From Bacillota bacterium (GTDB lineage Bacteria > Bacillota > Clostridia > Saccharofermentanales > Saccharofermentanaceae): 64,000 nt of DNA. The stretch lies in NCBI GenBank assembly GCA_023397475.1, contig JAEWUD010000027.1:62001-126000 (forward strand), read 5' to 3'. Position 1 is the stretch's first letter. Each line of letters starts with the position of its first letter. Shown here piece by piece: positions 36,330-45,304 of this stretch. The notes under the pieces are model-generated. The model was given only the letters and a program-made list of their open reading frames with translations. It did no database searches and had not been told where the DNA came from. Made by a program: the position numbers and the translations under genes.

Positions 36330-37658
36330 ATGAAGGGTACGCGAGGAATTATTTGTTCTGTCCTGATATCGGGACTCCTTCTTCTCGCTTCTTGCGCGTC
36401 TTTTTCGAGCGGCCTCGAGAGTGCTCAGGCGACAACGACTCCTCCTGCGGATATTCCCAACGCGATTCTTCCTTTTCGAATCACATGGAAAGAATACTCC
36501 GGGCGCGGCGAAGCGATCCGGTTGATTATCGACGCTTACAACAGCACCCGGGAAGATGGCTTCAATGTATCCGTTCTGGGCGGTGACGAGGATCAAGCGA
36601 CCGTGGAACAGATGCTCGTCGATCAACCGGATACCGTTTTTGTCCTTCCTTATCGATTTGTGCAGTATTTCGGAGACCGGGGTCTTCTGATGGACCTCAC
36701 GACAGATTTCGAGCAAGACTCGCAATCCTTCTATCCGGAAGTCTGGTCCTTGGGAACCGTCGATGACAGCCTCTTTGGAATCCCCTGGCTCGGCCACACC
36801 ATGTGCCTCCTGTATAATCGCGATTTACTCGACGAAGCCGGCGTTGATCCATCCTCCATCACAGATACCGAGAGTTTTGCCGCGGCGCTCGCCGCAGTAA
36901 CAGAGAATACCGAATCGTTCGGCATTGGTCTGGTGGGGGCCGAGAGCAATGATGTCTCCTGGATGGTGAACCAATTTATCTATGGATTCGGCTCATCTTT
37001 GGTCGATGCGACCGGAACACAAGTAACAATTAATAATGACAAATCTGCGCAAGCACTCCATTACTACAAGGATACACTTGCTGCCTACGCACAGCCAACA
37101 TGGATGGATGATAAGGGCACAGAAGTAATGGAGTATTTTCGCGAGGGCAAGATCGCTTTCGAGATCCAGGGAATCTGGGGTGTTACAGATGTCGAGAAGA
37201 ATGGAGCCCCATTTCCCGTCGGTGTTCTGTCGATGAGTAACATCGGTATGCGCTCAGAGGTCGGGCCGATGATGGTCGTAATTCCCGCCGGCATGCAAGA
37301 ATCTCTCGTTTCCGACGCCGTCGACCTCATTCGTTATCTGATATCCAAACCCGCTCAGGAGCAGATCATGAACGGCGAATACAGTCCGGAACATGACACG
37401 TTTTATCCGTTCCGCATCCCGATCCGTAAGGACATGAGTGATACGGCATACTTCACCGCTCACCCCGAGTACGCAGTGTTCATCGACGAATTCTCAAACC
37501 CGAGTATCGATGTACCTGTTCCTGCTTGGCAAACGGTTAAGGAGACAATTTATCAGAAAGGTTTACATCAGGTGATGACAGAAGAGATGACAGTGGAAGA
37601 ATTTCTCGCGATGGTTGAAGAAGAGGGCACCCCGCTTCTCTCTTCCGAAGCTTCGTGA
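36330..37658 (+). CDS. Extracellular solute-binding lipoprotein (family 1, sugar type)
   Basis: A 442-residue lipoprotein. The signal peptide ends in LLASC (cysteine near residue 21); the mature part has the family-1 fold with landmarks FGIPWLGHTMCLLYNRDLL, DEAGVDPSSITDTESFAAAL and FREGKIAFEIQGIWG. ATG 36330 follows GAGGG at suitable spacing. Such proteins normally feed sugar ABC importers, but no permease or ATPase genes are next to it; instead a REC-HD-GYP gene and a hybrid kinase follow (15 and 15 bases). It may act as the ligand sensor for that pathway (inference). Confidence 0.87.
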   Translation: MKGTRGIICSVLISGLLLLASCASFSSGLESAQATTTPPADIPNAILPFRITWKEYSGRGEAIRLIIDAYNSTREDGFNVSVLGGDEDQATVEQMLVDQPDTVFVLPYRFVQYFGDRGLLMDLTTDFEQDSQSFYPEVWSLGTVDDSLFGIPWLGHTMCLLYNRDLLDEAGVDPSSITDTESFAAALAAVTENTESFGIGLVGAESNDVSWMVNQFIYGFGSSLVDATGTQVTINNDKSAQALHYYKDTLAAYAQPTWMDDKGTEVMEYFREGKIAFEIQGIWGVTDVEKNGAPFPVGVLSMSNIGMRSEVGPMMVVIPAGMQESLVSDAVDLIRYLISKPAQEQIMNGEYSPEHDTFYPFRIPIRKDMSDTAYFTAHPEYAVFIDEFSNPSIDVPVPAWQTVKETIYQKGLHQVMTEEMTVEEFLAMVEEEGTPLLSSEAS

Positions 37659-37673
37659 AGATGGAGGTAGTCG

Positions 37674-38744
37674 ATGAAGATTCTATTGGTGGATGACTCG
37701 AAATCAGATTTATTGATCATCAGCAGTATGTTGAAAGATTATGATACGGTGCAGGCCGCAGACGGTGTAGAAGCGATCGAGTGTATCGATCGTTATCCTG
37801 ACATCGGCATCATGATTCTCGATCTCAATATGCCGCGGTTGAACGGATATGAAGTTCTGGAGCGGCTGCGGGATCGCTACTTCGGACGCAAGATCTCGAC
37901 GCTCATTCTTACCAATGTCGACGAGGTGGATAATGAGATCCGCGGTCTGGACCTCGGAGCGATCGACTTCATCCGCAAACCTCTGAATATGCGATCCCTT
38001 CGCAAGCGTATCGAATTGCACATCAAATTACGCGATTCTCAAATCGCCCTTGAGAGCAATAATTACACCTTGGAAGTAGCGCTTCTCGATCGCACCAACG
38101 AGTGCAATGCGATACGTGACGCCACCATCCAAGCGATGATCGGCCTTTTGGAGGTCCGGAATATCGAATCGAGCAATCACTCCCGACGGACGAAGTGGAT
38201 GATCAAGGCCCTCTGCGAGTCCATGCGTAGGAGGGGCTTGTACCAGAGCCTTCTAACTGATGGGTATATAGCCGAGCTCTTCAGCACGGCTCCTCTTCAC
38301 GATATCGGCAAGATCGGTATTCCCGATAACATTCTCCTGAAACCGGGAAGACTGACACCCGAAGAATTTGAGATCATGAAGAAGCATACGACCTACGGCG
38401 TCGATGCACTCTCGAAGGAAGAGACGCACGGCTCAAGTCTGTCGTTCATAAGAACCGCGATCGAGATTATCGGAAACCATCACGAGAAATTTGACGGATC
38501 CGGATACCCCGCGGGTCTCAAAGGCAAGGATATTCCTCTCTCCGGCCGTCTGATGGCCATCGTCGATGTCTATGACGCACTCGTCAGTGAAAGGGTATAT
38601 AAGCCCGCCTTCTCACACGAGGAATCCCGCGCAATCATCCTGGCCGATAAGGGCAAGCATTTTGACCCTGAAGTTGTGGACGCATTTTTCGATGCTGAGG
38701 ACGAGATCCGGGCGATTATCGCCCGCTTCGAACCAAACCTGTAA
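37674..38744 (+). CDS. Response regulator with HD-GYP output (cyclic di-GMP phosphodiesterase)
   Basis: A 356-residue protein. Receiver domain residues 1-120: acidic pair VDDSK, phospho-acceptor aspartate in MILDLNMPRLNGYE (near 52), threonine in LILTNVDE and lysine in DFIRKPLN. A short linker leads to an HD-GYP domain (about 150-350) with HDIGKIGIPDNILLKPGRLT and HHEKFDGSGYPAGLKGKDI, complete for cyclic di-GMP hydrolysis. The kinase encoded next is the likely phosphate donor. Confidence 0.95.
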   Translation: MKILLVDDSKSDLLIISSMLKDYDTVQAADGVEAIECIDRYPDIGIMILDLNMPRLNGYEVLERLRDRYFGRKISTLILTNVDEVDNEIRGLDLGAIDFIRKPLNMRSLRKRIELHIKLRDSQIALESNNYTLEVALLDRTNECNAIRDATIQAMIGLLEVRNIESSNHSRRTKWMIKALCESMRRRGLYQSLLTDGYIAELFSTAPLHDIGKIGIPDNILLKPGRLTPEEFEIMKKHTTYGVDALSKEETHGSSLSFIRTAIEIIGNHHEKFDGSGYPAGLKGKDIPLSGRLMAIVDVYDALVSERVYKPAFSHEESRAIILADKGKHFDPEVVDAFFDAEDEIRAIIARFEPNL

Positions 38745-38759
38745 GCAGAGGACCCATTT

Positions 38760-41700
38760 ATGAAGAAGCGCGTATTTCTTATCCTTTTTCTCGCGCTTCT
38801 GCTCTGTTCTCCGGCCGCTTGCGCAACCGGAAAACAGACGGGGGACGATACATCGCGAGATACCGCCGCTGAACGGATCGTATTGACCGCAGAAGAGGAA
38901 ACTTTCCTTCAAGAGCATCCCGTCATCCGGCTCGGTGTCGATCCCGGATTTATTCCGTATGAATTCATCGATTCCGACGGGACATATAAGGGAATCTCTC
39001 CGGATTATCAGCAACTGATTTCTGAGCGCACCGGTATTTTTTTCGAGGCAGCTACAGATCTTACTTGGAATGAGGCGTATGAACTGGCTGTCGAGGGAGA
39101 ACTCGACGTTTTACCCTGCGTTTCCCGCACACCGATACGCGAACAATACTTCCTCTTCTCCGAGCCGTACTACACGTTTCAACGCGCGATTTTTATTAAT
39201 GAAGACACGAAGAATATCTCCTCTATCAATGACCTGTTATCGAGCGACGTCGCGGTCCAATCCAACAGCTCCCACCACACCTATCTGCTCGCGCAATACC
39301 CGGATATCACCTTAAGTTTATACCCGGATGTGCCCAGCGCGATCCAGGCCGTCTCCGATGGTCGTGAGAGAGCATTTATCGGAAATTTCGCGACGACCAA
39401 TTATCTGATCAAGTCCTCCGGAACTACAAACCTGAGCTATATCCGTATGGAGGCTGCCGAAGACGGGTCTCAGTCTTTGTATTTTGCCGTCCGCAAAGAT
39501 TGGCCTCAACTTGTCTCCATACTCAACAAAGCACTGGATGACATTGATACCGAAGAACGAATCGCCATCGACAACAAGTGGCTGGGCGTCGAGAATGCAC
39601 AGGATTATACCTGGCTATGGCAGGCGCTGCTCGTACTCGCAGTATTGGCCGTTATTGTCACCTCCGTATCTTCCTTCTGGATTCTTCGCCTCAGAAAGGA
39701 GATCGCAATCCGCAAGAAAGCGGAGAAACAGATGGAGATCGCGAAAGAGGAAGCCGTCCGAGCGAATCAGATCAAATCGCTCTTTCTTGCGCGTATGTCG
39801 CACGAGATCCGAACGCCTCTGAACGCGATCACCGGAATGTCCTATCTGATGAAGAAAACACCCCTCTCGCCGACGCAGCATATTTATGTCGATAAGCTGA
39901 CGCAATCCTCCAGAAATATGCTCGGCATCATAAACGATATTCTCGATTTCTCGAAGATTGAGGCCGGCAAGATCGATATCGAACGCGTGGCCTTTTCGAT
40001 GGATGAGATTCTGCAGCGAGCGATCAGTATCGCCTCTGTCAAGGTTCAGGAGCAAGGTATCGGTTTCGAATTCGAGAAAGATCCCTCGATGCCGTCCCGC
40101 TACTTTGGCGATCCGGCGAGAATTGAACAGATTGTCATGAACCTGTTGAATAATGCCATCAAATTTACGCCGACGGGATCGGTTACGCTCTCCGTCCGTC
40201 TTTTATCGAGAGATTCCGATCATTGTCTCGTCGCGATCGAAGTCGCGGATACCGGAATCGGAATGACCCAAGAGCAAGTGAAGAGGATCTTCACCCCCTT
40301 CGACCAGGCAGATTCGAGCATCAATCGCCGATTCGGGGGGACCGGACTGGGATTATCCATTGTGAAAAGCCTCACGGAGATGATGAATGGACGAATTAAC
40401 GTAACCAGCGAAGAGGGCAAGGGCTCACGTTTCCACATTGAACTTCCATTGGATGCGGATATGTCAATCGAGACAGAGGTCGAACGAACGATGGCAATGG
40501 ATTGCTTCCGCAATGTCCGATGTCTTGTTATCGATAAGAATGAGATCTCCAAGCGATTCCTGCAAGGCTGTTTCGATGCATTCGGGATATACGCGACGTA
40601 TGCGACATCCGACACGGAGGCGGTACGCCTGATGCGAAAAGCCTGGCAGGAAGACGTCCACATCAATCTGCTCCTCATTGATGACGAGACACCGGAAGGC
40701 GACGCCGTCACATTCGCTACCGAGCTCAAATTTCACTCGCCCTTTGATGAGAAGCCGAAGTGTATCATGATTCTGCCGCTCGGGCGTGAAGATCGTTACG
40801 ACCAGGTAATCTCCGCGGGTATAGATGCGGCAATTGTTCGCCCGATTGTACCGTCGATCCTGTATAACCAGATTATTGAGTTGTTCGGAATTAAGCCGCC
40901 GGTCGTTATGACCGCCGTCGAAACTCCGTCCGTCACCCCTCATCCATATCGTCTCCTGCTCGTCGAGGACAACAAGACCAATCAATTCATTGCGCAGACA
41001 ATTCTCGAGCAGGCAGGTTTTCGCGTTACAATCGCTGACAATGGCAAGCTCGGCTATGAATATTTCGAGAAGAAACGCGATGATATCGACCTTATTCTCA
41101 TGGACCTTCATATGCCGGTTATGGATGGTTACACCGCCGCTTCCGAAATACGTAAGATCGATGACGAAGTGCCGATTGTCGCGATGACCGCCGATGCGGT
41201 CGCCGGCGTCGACGAGAAATGCAAGGCGTCCGGCATGAATCATTATGTCAGCAAACCCTTCGATCCCGACCGTTTAATCGCGACGATACTGTCGGTCGTA
41301 ACGGGATATCGCGGCATTCCCGACAAAATAGGCGAAACGGATTCCCCCGTCGATACAACAGAATCTCAGACAGTATATGACCTTGCGGCTGATGAAGGCG
41401 AATTGGAAACCCCTGTCAAAGAAGCAGATCCCATCTCGGGAAATGAGAATAAAGAGATCGATGCTCTCCATGCGGAGGATGGTATCACTAGAATCGGAGG
41501 AGACAGAGTCCTGTACCGTATGATTCTTCTGATGTTCAAGAGCGAAAATGTCGATACAATGCAGACCCTCGAAGAGGCCCTGGCATTACACGACTATCAT
41601 CGAGGCGTCGAGATCGTGCACAAGGTCAAGAGCAGCTCGGCGAATATCAGCGCGGTAGCACTCCATTCGGCGGCCTCGAAGCTTCAACAGGCTTTACAAG

Positions 41701-41789
41701 AAGAGAGTCCCGATATCAGTCCTCTCTATCACCCCTTCCGTGACGCCTTTGATCGGACGATGATGGAGATCGAGAGATTTGTTGAATGA
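38760..41789 (+). CDS. Hybrid histidine kinase: SBP3-TM-HisKA-HATPase-REC-REC-HPt
   Basis: A 1009-residue BvgS-like kinase. Signal peptide/lipobox-like start (CSPAACAT), a type-3 periplasmic-binding domain (about 45-285, IRLGVDPGFIPYEFIDSDGT), one membrane helix (about 290-312), HisKA with SHEIRTPLNAITG (His near 347), HATPase with NLLNNAIKFTPTG and GGTGLGLSIVKSL, a degenerate receiver (about 590-705), a complete receiver (LLVEDNKTNQF, aspartate in LILMDLHMPVMDG near 781) and an HPt domain with HKVKSSSANISA near 954. It senses a small external solute and probably passes phosphate to the REC-HD-GYP protein encoded just upstream. Confidence 0.95.
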   Translation: MKKRVFLILFLALLLCSPAACATGKQTGDDTSRDTAAERIVLTAEEETFLQEHPVIRLGVDPGFIPYEFIDSDGTYKGISPDYQQLISERTGIFFEAATDLTWNEAYELAVEGELDVLPCVSRTPIREQYFLFSEPYYTFQRAIFINEDTKNISSINDLLSSDVAVQSNSSHHTYLLAQYPDITLSLYPDVPSAIQAVSDGRERAFIGNFATTNYLIKSSGTTNLSYIRMEAAEDGSQSLYFAVRKDWPQLVSILNKALDDIDTEERIAIDNKWLGVENAQDYTWLWQALLVLAVLAVIVTSVSSFWILRLRKEIAIRKKAEKQMEIAKEEAVRANQIKSLFLARMSHEIRTPLNAITGMSYLMKKTPLSPTQHIYVDKLTQSSRNMLGIINDILDFSKIEAGKIDIERVAFSMDEILQRAISIASVKVQEQGIGFEFEKDPSMPSRYFGDPARIEQIVMNLLNNAIKFTPTGSVTLSVRLLSRDSDHCLVAIEVADTGIGMTQEQVKRIFTPFDQADSSINRRFGGTGLGLSIVKSLTEMMNGRINVTSEEGKGSRFHIELPLDADMSIETEVERTMAMDCFRNVRCLVIDKNEISKRFLQGCFDAFGIYATYATSDTEAVRLMRKAWQEDVHINLLLIDDETPEGDAVTFATELKFHSPFDEKPKCIMILPLGREDRYDQVISAGIDAAIVRPIVPSILYNQIIELFGIKPPVVMTAVETPSVTPHPYRLLLVEDNKTNQFIAQTILEQAGFRVTIADNGKLGYEYFEKKRDDIDLILMDLHMPVMDGYTAASEIRKIDDEVPIVAMTADAVAGVDEKCKASGMNHYVSKPFDPDRLIATILSVVTGYRGIPDKIGETDSPVDTTESQTVYDLAADEGELETPVKEADPISGNENKEIDALHAEDGITRIGGDRVLYRMILLMFKSENVDTMQTLEEALALHDYHRGVEIVHKVKSSSANISAVALHSAASKLQQALQEESPDISPLYHPFRDAFDRTMMEIERFVE

Positions 41790-41793
41790 TAAG

Positions 41794-41999
41794 TGAGAGC
41801 GGGTATGATGCTATCCCCGGACGGGGATTCGCATCATACCCGCTCTCACTTGGCACTAGAATTTGTGGTTCTATGCGATATTGAAAAAAGGAAGGATATG
41901 CTTTCCCCCGGGCGGGGATTCGCATCATACCCGCTCTCACTTGGCACTAGAATTTGTGGTTCTATGCGATATTGAAAAAAAGGAAGGATATGCTTTCCC
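41794..41999. repeat. Hairpin and 91-bp tandem duplication after the kinase gene
   Basis: GTGAGAGCGGGTATGATGC (41794-41812) is the perfect 19-bp inverse of 41832-41850, with CCCCG-GA-CGGGG in the loop. The segment from CGGGGATTCGCATC (41823) to the TATGCTTTCCCCCGG end is repeated with a 91-bp period (second copy from 41914). The hairpin starts five bases after the stop and may terminate the operon, although it lacks a T-run. From 42000 to 42171 nothing is recognised. Confidence 0.7.
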
Positions 42000-42171
42000 C
42001 CGGACGTGTGGTCTCGCATTCCCCTCGCTCCCGGGCATGACATCTCGCGTACTCAAACGCTCGCTGTTGCCCGATGAGTCCTCGGCTTGTGCCTGCGGAA
42101 GGTCGCTCGCTGAATTCTCGCCCACTCGGTATGATGATTTGTAGTGTTGAAGGATTCCCTATTATACGTTC

Positions 42172-42759
42172 TTATTCGACTGTCGCTTTCTTTCTTTTCT
42201 TTCTAATCCGGAGGAAGATAACAACGGAGACGGTGATCACGAGAACGAGTACGGCCGCACCGGCGACCGGCATCGCGATGGACAGTGCCGATGCGGCAAC
42301 GGTTCCGGCGGATTCCGCTGCGGAGACGACCGGATTGGCAAAGCCTGCGCTCACTGCGGTCGATAGATGATGGACCCCGTTGGACAGAAGGCCCGTGAGC
42401 GTAGCGGCTCCGCCGCCGGCAATAATGGCGAGGGACCACTTGAGCATTGGGTCGACATCGGAAATTACGGATGCGGCGACGATGACGCCGGCAACGGCGC
42501 CGGCCGGGAGTGCGATCGCGTTTAGGATATTATCGATGTGCGGGATAAAGTAGGCGGCGAGTTCAAGTATCGTCGCGATTCCGAAGACCAGGACAGCCGG
42601 CCAAGAGGAGATCCACGCGAAGCCTTCCGAGAACTGCATATAACCGGCCATACCCGCGATACCCATTGCAAGAAGCGGCACGAAAATCCGGTATCCGCAA
42701 ACGGCGGCGAGCGCGATCCCGAGCATAACCTGTATCATAATTTGTAAGATATCCTGCAT
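42172..42759 (-). CDS. DUF4126-type membrane protein
   Basis: A 195-residue protein of about five hydrophobic segments (VMLGIALAAVCGYRIFVPLL, then LPAGAVAGVIVAASVI, AIIAGGGAATLTGLL, VAGAAVLVLVITVSVVIFL). Composition and the early GYRIF-P motif fit the uncharacterised DUF4126 group. The basic C-terminus (RIRKKRKK) should be cytoplasmic. Start ATG 42759 is preceded by GAGGT; the longer frame lacks a site. The function is unknown. Confidence 0.7.
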   Translation of the reverse strand: MQDILQIMIQVMLGIALAAVCGYRIFVPLLAMGIAGMAGYMQFSEGFAWISSWPAVLVFGIATILELAAYFIPHIDNILNAIALPAGAVAGVIVAASVISDVDPMLKWSLAIIAGGGAATLTGLLSNGVHHLSTAVSAGFANPVVSAAESAGTVAASALSIAMPVAGAAVLVLVITVSVVIFLRIRKKRKKATVE

Positions 42760-42850
42760 TTTGTTTACCTCGTTGTGGCTTATGACTTCCTGACCCATAT
42801 GATACTACAAACGATTTCGGATGCATATCTAGGGCCAGACGCTCCTCTCA

Positions 42851-43777
42851 TTATGCTTTGAAGAAGATCTCCGTCTCCAGAATCCGCAGCACCTCTTCCG
42901 GTTTCTCGAAAACCGGACTGTGTGCGGATTCAGCAATTCGATGAAAAGTTTTGCGCGGCGCTTCGAGTCTCTGGTAATAATCTTCGCAAAGTTCATGATT
43001 CACTGTGAAGTCAAATTCCCCGCACAGGAAACACACAGGAATCGACAGAGATGAGACAGCCTCATCGATATTCTGTTGCATGCTAAGGCAAGGATGATGC
43101 GTAAGATGTGCCTTGCCGCTCCACAGGCGAAGTTTCTCTGCGGGCGAGTATCCGTCACAAAGAAGGGATTCGATGAAGATCTCCCGGAATACGGACCGCA
43201 TATTGCGAAGTGTTCCGATCCCCGCACGGTGCATCAGACGATCTCGATGTTTCCGATACGATTTGGATTCGGGCCTATGTTTCTCCAATATGCGCACCGC
43301 CCGCAGGTCACTTTTCGCGCGAAAATATTCAAGCATATACGCATGCGCACGCCGCTCCGATTCCGCTTGATCCGTAATCTGCGCAACTCCGATGTACGCG
43401 AGGAAATGCTCCGGGCTCTGCGCCGCCGCGCGAATGGCAAAATACGTGCCCCAAGAATGCGCCATCAGATACACGCCCGTTACCGCGAAACGCTTCTTGA
43501 GATATACCGCAACCGCAATCGCATCCTCGACATACTGAGAAATCGAGATTGTATTCTCGCGATCGGCGGGATATGACAAGCCGGCGCCCCTTTGATCCCA
43601 GAAAACCACATTCATCCGGGCAAAGAACGGCTGCATCGTTTTCGTCGCAAGGAAATACTCCGGCATACCGGGGCCGCCGTGGACGAACATCATCACCGGG
43701 TATCCGAGGCCGGGTCCTTCGATTATCATGCCGATCTTCGTGCTGTTCAGACGCACGAAAAGTTTCTCCCGGGGCAT
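42851..43777 (-). CDS. Alpha/beta hydrolase, proline iminopeptidase-like
   Basis: A 308-residue hydrolase: oxyanion region FVHGGPGMPEYF, FWDQRGAGLSYP, nucleophile elbow MAHSWGTYFA (serine near 120), acid in GEFDFTVN, and the final histidine in AESAHSPVFEKPEE. The HGGPG and DQRGAG motifs are those of proline iminopeptidase and related peptidases. Its start codon shares a base with the stop of the upstream GNAT gene, so they are coupled. Confidence 0.88.
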   Translation of the reverse strand: MPREKLFVRLNSTKIGMIIEGPGLGYPVMMFVHGGPGMPEYFLATKTMQPFFARMNVVFWDQRGAGLSYPADRENTISISQYVEDAIAVAVYLKKRFAVTGVYLMAHSWGTYFAIRAAAQSPEHFLAYIGVAQITDQAESERRAHAYMLEYFRAKSDLRAVRILEKHRPESKSYRKHRDRLMHRAGIGTLRNMRSVFREIFIESLLCDGYSPAEKLRLWSGKAHLTHHPCLSMQQNIDEAVSSLSIPVCFLCGEFDFTVNHELCEDYYQRLEAPRKTFHRIAESAHSPVFEKPEEVLRILETEIFFKA

Positions 43778-44340
43778 TATTCCGCGATCCTCGATAGTTG
43801 GACCAGACTCTCCGCCTCGTCTGCCAGTATTGCGTAGGCATAGGCGTCAAACCACCGCGGCGTTCCGTCCTCGTTCGTCTTGAAATAAGCTACTTTGCGG
43901 AAGTGTCCTTCTCTTCGCATTCCGAGACGCTCCAGAAGAAGCCATGAGGAAGTATTCTCCGTGTTGCACTCGGCGACAATCCGGCGAACGCCCATTTTCG
44001 CGAATCCATAGGAAATCATTGCGCGTGCCGCTTCTGTAGCATAACCCATCCCTCCGAAATTGGGATGAAAAACATAGCCGATTTCCCACGTGCCGAAGGC
44101 CTCCGGCTCGTGTCGGCTGAAGTAGAGGTTGCCGATGAGTTGTCCGGTCTCGCGCAGGCAAACCGCGAGAAAAGCGGGATCTCCGGATCGGCGCGCCGCC
44201 TCCGCGTTACTCGCCGCTTCATCATATACGTTGTACGGTTCGTACCGTACGACATCTTCTCTCGACAAATAAGCCCATAAGTCCTTGCCATCCTCCGGCA
44301 TAAACCGGCGGATCAACAGCCGTTTCGTAGTTATCTCCAT
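43777..44340 (-). CDS. GNAT acetyltransferase, RimJ/RimL type
   Basis: A 187-residue acetyltransferase: opening TKRLLIRRFMPEDGKDLWAY and the acetyl-CoA motif GYVFHPNFGGMGYATEAARAM, followed by VAECNTENTSSWLLLERLGM, as in RimJ/RimL-like enzymes acting on proteins or small molecules. The start at 44340 is set by GGAGGG six bases upstream; the open frame continues upstream to 44895 but the added residues look non-coding. Followed by the hydrolase gene with one-base overlap. Confidence 0.9.
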   Translation of the reverse strand: MEITTKRLLIRRFMPEDGKDLWAYLSREDVVRYEPYNVYDEAASNAEAARRSGDPAFLAVCLRETGQLIGNLYFSRHEPEAFGTWEIGYVFHPNFGGMGYATEAARAMISYGFAKMGVRRIVAECNTENTSSWLLLERLGMRREGHFRKVAYFKTNEDGTPRWFDAYAYAILADEAESLVQLSRIAE

Positions 44341-44512
44341 AAAATTCCCTCCATATGCCGTATCCTCTCCGGCGACGTCTGTTCGGACGCGTTGACGAAC
44401 GACATGTATTCCTCGCATGAATATCCTTCCATGATTATACCCGAATGGAGAATAACGGGAAATGCGACTAACGAACCGATTATTTTCACGAAAAAAATTA
44501 TGTCTTTTGGTC

Positions 44513-44550
44513 TTGCGCGACGAATTTATATTTGATACAATCGAATTGTA
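44513..44550 (+). promoter_or_regulatory. Promoter with an OhrR-type operator
   Basis: TTGCGC (44513-44518), 17-bp spacer, TACAAT (44536-44541). The -10 box is the left half of TACAATCGAATTGTA (44536-44550), which matches the known OhrR box pattern TACAATT-AATTGTA. The glutathione peroxidase start is 37 bases downstream and an OhrR-like gene follows it. Confidence 0.75.
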
Positions 44551-44586
44551 ATAAATCTTTCCGTCACAAACGAAAGGAGAAAGAAT

Positions 44587-45120
44587 ATGAGCATCTATGA
44601 TTTTACCGTGCAGGATACGCAGCACAACGAGGTCTCGCTTCAAGATTATAAGGGCAAGGTTCTTCTGATCGTCAATACCGCCACCGGGTGCGGATTCACC
44701 CCTCAGTACGCGGGACTTTCCGAAATCTACGACAAGTATCGCGATCAGGGCTTTGAGATTCTTGATTTCCCCTGTAATCAGTTCCTGAATCAAGCACCCG
44801 GAACCGACGAGGAACTTGCGAATTTCTGCCAGATTAACTTCGGCACCAAGTTCAAGACATTTGCCAAGATCGATGTTAACGGCAAGGATGCACACCCGCT
44901 CTACGTGTGGCTCAAAGACAATGTCGTCAATGACACAGAGAACGAGGAGTTCAGCGAATTCAAGAAGGTCCTGACGAAGCTTAAGCAGAACATTGTCGGC
45001 AAGGATATCAAGTGGAACTTCACGAAGTTCCTGATCGATCGCGAAGGCAATATCGTTGCTCGATTCGCTCCTACATTCAAGCCGGAAGACCTTGAGGACA
45101 AGATCAAGTCCCTCCTCTGA
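44587..45120 (+). CDS. Glutathione peroxidase-family thiol peroxidase
   Basis: A 177-residue cytoplasmic peroxidase. The active-site segment is NTATGCGFTPQY with cysteine near residue 38 in place of selenocysteine; glutamine and tryptophan/asparagine positions are visible in FPCNQF and KWNFTKFL. Cysteine enzymes of this family usually use thioredoxin. AAAGGAG lies upstream of the ATG. The operator overlapping its promoter suggests induction by organic peroxide through the neighbouring OhrR-like protein. Confidence 0.94.
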   Translation: MSIYDFTVQDTQHNEVSLQDYKGKVLLIVNTATGCGFTPQYAGLSEIYDKYRDQGFEILDFPCNQFLNQAPGTDEELANFCQINFGTKFKTFAKIDVNGKDAHPLYVWLKDNVVNDTENEEFSEFKKVLTKLKQNIVGKDIKWNFTKFLIDREGNIVARFAPTFKPEDLEDKIKSLL

Positions 45121-45145
45121 TCGGCTCTGTTTTGCATCACGGAAG

Positions 45146-45185
45146 AGCCGGCGGACCCTCCACCGCCGGCTCCTCTACTTTTACT
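45146..45185 (+). terminator. Terminator after glutathione peroxidase
   Basis: AGCCGGCGG (45146-45154) pairs with CCGCCGGCT (45163-45171), followed by a C/T-rich tail ending TACTTTTACTTTC. It separates the peroxidase from the OhrR-like gene, which probably has its own promoter near 45195-45225 (TTGCAT, 17 bp, TACAGT). Confidence 0.75.
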
Positions 45186-45304
45186 TTCTTACTTGAGACT
45201 TGCATACCGCGCAATCCGCGTGTACAGTAGCAACGAACGTGCTTTTCGCGAGGCGAATTCACACGTATCGCAACAGCGAATCCGCAAAATAAGGGGATGA
45301 TCAC

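Noticed and set aside
44341..44895. N-terminal extension of the GNAT protein to 372 residues
   Set aside because: The ribosome site GGAGGG before ATG 44340 and the family start rule it out; the extension lies opposite the glutathione peroxidase gene and its promoter.
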